NCBI GenBank assembly: GCA_905236325.1
Contig: CAJOPJ010000034.1
Span: 1 to 6,372, forward strand
Direction: 5' to 3'
Source: an uncultured Selenomonadaceae bacterium
GTDB lineage: Bacteria > Bacillota > Negativicutes > Selenomonadales > Selenomonadaceae
Length of the DNA stretch: 6,372 bases
Shown here in pieces: positions 5,217 through 6,372 of this stretch (position 1 is the first letter of the stretch; every line of letters starts with the position of its first letter). Below the pieces are notes generated by a model. That model worked only from the letters and a program-made list of their open reading frames with translations. It ran no database searches and was not told the origin of the DNA. The translations under genes and the position numbers were made by a program.

Positions 5217-5702
5217 ATGAGCAAAATAAAGAAAACTAACGCCGCAAGAATTTTGGACAATTTAAAAATAAATTATGAAATTGCGACTTACGAAGTGGAC
5301 GAAGAGGATTTATCCGCCGTGCATGTTGCCGAAACTGCCGGTCTTGATATTGAAATTGTTTTTAAAACTTTGGTTGCGCGTGGCGATAAATCCGGCGTGA
5401 TTATGGCTGTTATTGGCGGTGGCGAGGAATTAAATTTAAAGTCTTTGGCAAAGGCAAGCGGAAATAAATCTGTCGAAATGATTGCGCTGAAAGAACTTTT
5501 GCCGCTGACAGGTTATGTTCGTGGCGGTTGCAGTCCTCTTGGTGCAAAAAAAAATTATCCTGTCTACTTGGATTCAAAAGCAACTGCGCATAAAAAAATT
5601 TCTATCAGCGCAGGTCAACGCGGTATGCAAATTATTTTGTCACCGCAAGATTTAATTAAAGCTACAAATGCAACTGTCGCCGACTTGATTATGAATAATT
5701 AA
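5217..5702 (+). CDS. ybaK: Cys-tRNA(Pro)/Cys-tRNA deacylase (YbaK/EbsC)
   Basis: YbaK is a free-standing trans-editing enzyme that hydrolyses Cys-tRNA(Pro) mischarged by prolyl-tRNA synthetase, keeping cysteine out of proline codons. The 161-residue length fits the family. Visible landmarks are TNAARILDNLKINYEIATYE (7-26), AVHVAETAGL (34-43), VFKTLVARGD (48-57) with the key lysine K50, VIGGGEELNLKSLAKASG (65-82), GYVRGGCSPLGAKK (99-112) and ISAGQRGMQIILSPQDLIKA (130-149). I choose ATG 5217 because AGGA (5204-5207) lies 9 nt upstream. An in-frame TTG at 5208 would overlap the deoD stop and has that site too close. It is the last gene of the HAD-deoD-ybaK unit. A tRNA-Cys gene lies about 1.7 kb away on the other strand, but no functional link is shown. 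Confidence 0.95.
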   Translation: MSKIKKTNAARILDNLKINYEIATYEVDEEDLSAVHVAETAGLDIEIVFKTLVARGDKSGVIMAVIGGGEELNLKSLAKASGNKSVEMIALKELLPLTGYVRGGCSPLGAKKNYPVYLDSKATAHKKISISAGQRGMQIILSPQDLIKATNATVADLIMNN

Positions 5703-5710
5703 AAAAAGGC

Positions 5711-5739
5711 GTGACAATATCTGAATAAAAAGTTAAAAT
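5711..5739 (+). promoter_or_regulatory. Promoter of livM
   Basis: GTGACA (-35, 5711-5716) is followed by a 17-nt spacer and TAAAAT (-10, 5734-5739), each with one mismatch to the sigma-A consensus. The predicted start is near 5746, leaving a leader of about 39 nt before the livM ATG. The -10 box lies in the 5' arm of the terminator-like hairpin that follows. Confidence 0.65.
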
Positions 5740-5769
5740 CTCTGTTGCAATTATGCAGGAGATTTTTTT
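5735..5769 (+). terminator. Terminator-like hairpin after ybaK
   Basis: AAAATCTC (5735-5742) pairs with GAGATTTT (5759-5766). Inside, GCA/TGC (5747-5749 and 5754-5756) can form a small upper stem. A T-run continues from the stem to 5769. It lies 32 nt after the ybaK stop and probably ends the HAD-deoD-ybaK transcript. The outer stem is A/U-rich, so its strength is uncertain. Confidence 0.6.
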
Positions 5770-5784
5770 ATTGGGAGGTTTTTT

Positions 5785-6372
5785 ATGAACTCGGTCAGGA
5801 AAAGAGATTTAGCAATGCTTGTATTCGGACTGATAATTTTTGCAATAATTCAAGGACTAATCAGCGCAAAGCTTATCGGTTCATTTTGGCAGCTGAACAT
5901 AATTTTAATCTGCGTCAATGTTATCATGGCTGCGAGTTTAAATTTAATCAATGGCTACACAGGACAATTTTCGCTCGGTCACGCCGGCTTTATGGCAGTC
6001 GGCGCGTATGTTGGCGTTGTTGCTACTACTAACTTTGGTTTGCCGCTAATTATTGCGCTTGTACTTGGTGCGGCTTGCGCAGGTATTTTAGGCTTTTTAA
6101 TCGGCTTGCCAACTTTAAGACTGCGCGGCGACTACCTGGCAATCGCAACGCTCGGTCTTGGCGAAATTATACGCATTGTAATTATGAACATTGAATATGT
6201 AGGCGGTGCGGCTGGCTTTAAAGGTATTCCGCACTACACAAATTTTGCTTGGGTATTTTTTGCAATGCTGTTTACTTTGTTCTTTGTGAAAAATTTTGTA
6301 AACAGTTCGCACGGCAGAGCTTGCATTGCGATTCGCGAAAATGAAATTGCGGCGGAGGCAATGGGCGTAAAC
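5785..6372 (+). CDS. livM: Branched-chain amino acid ABC transporter permease LivM, partial
   Basis: The frame begins at ATG 5785, has an excellent GGGAGG (5773-5778) 6 nt upstream, and runs without a stop to the right edge, giving 196 residues of a protein usually near 300 or more. LivM is one of the two membrane permeases (with LivH) of the high-affinity leucine/isoleucine/valine importer, powered by LivG and LivF. Hydrophobic segments are visible at about 9-29, 36-56, 64-82, 86-108 and 154-171. LivM-type signatures are LNLINGYTGQFSLGHAGFM (52-70), LRLRGDYLAIATLGLGEIIR (111-130) and GGAAGFKGIP (140-149). HGRACIAIRENEIAAEAMGV (176-195) is the start of the EAA-like cytoplasmic loop that docks on the ATPases. 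It is the first gene after its own promoter, and livH is not upstream in this window. Confidence 0.94.
   Translation, partial: MNSVRKRDLAMLVFGLIIFAIIQGLISAKLIGSFWQLNIILICVNVIMAASLNLINGYTGQFSLGHAGFMAVGAYVGVVATTNFGLPLIIALVLGAACAGILGFLIGLPTLRLRGDYLAIATLGLGEIIRIVIMNIEYVGGAAGFKGIPHYTNFAWVFFAMLFTLFFVKNFVNSSHGRACIAIRENEIAAEAMGVN

Noticed and set aside
5745..6032. A 95-codon open frame overlapping the start of livM
   Set aside because: It is out of frame with livM, which has clear permease signatures and a strong ribosome binding site, and it begins within the terminator hairpin.
1..6372. Mobile elements, CRISPR repeats, phage genes, attachment sites, SRP RNA (ffs) and riboswitches
   Set aside because: I looked for repeat arrays, transposase-like or integrase-like proteins, long inverted repeats and RNA structures beyond those listed and saw none. 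The tRNA genes are not flanked by repeats of their 3' ends, so there is no sign of an integration site.

Overview
This looks like a chromosomal housekeeping segment from a low-GC Firmicute. The S16, KhpA, Ffh and QueA sequences look like Negativicutes (Selenomonas/Phascolarctobacterium-like) proteins. That placement rests on remembered family sequences, not on a search. Coding density is high, non-coding gaps are short and A/T-rich, and several genes start with TTG behind good Shine-Dalgarno sites. I see no transposon, phage, CRISPR or plasmid feature, and no stretch over 300 bases without a gene.

Layout. At the left edge is the C-terminal end of an unrecognised protein (+). It is followed by queA (+, queuosine synthesis), which stops at an intrinsic terminator. 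A second terminator facing the other way follows at once and ends a leftward unit. Read in its own direction, that unit begins at a near-consensus promoter (TTGACT-17-TATAAT, with an A/T-rich UP-like element) around 3665-3693. It then runs tRNA-Asp(GTC), tRNA-Cys(GCA), a hairpin, ffh (SRP GTPase), rpsP (ribosomal protein bS16) and khpA (KH-domain RNA-binding protein). This is the core of the common Firmicute ylxM-ffh-rpsP-khpA-rimM-trmD-rplS cluster, but with tRNA genes at the ylxM position and a terminator before rimM.

Divergent from the tRNA promoter is a tight three-gene rightward unit: a HAD-family phosphohydrolase, deoD (purine nucleoside phosphorylase) and ybaK (Cys-tRNA(Pro) deacylase). 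The spacing is 0 and 5 nt. A terminator-like hairpin follows, and its 5' arm lies on the -10 box of a good promoter for the next gene, livM (branched-chain amino acid ABC permease), which runs off the right edge.

The genes serve translation (tRNAs, S16, KhpA, QueA, YbaK), protein targeting (Ffh), nucleoside salvage (DeoD, perhaps with the HAD enzyme) and amino acid uptake (LivM). I find no clear undescribed multi-gene system. The points most worth a second look are a tRNA-Cys gene with C instead of the near-universal T at position 55, the tRNA-headed SRP/S16 operon with a leaky-looking hairpin, the promoter overlapping a terminator upstream of livM, and a HAD enzyme with Asn at the usual second Asp of motif I.
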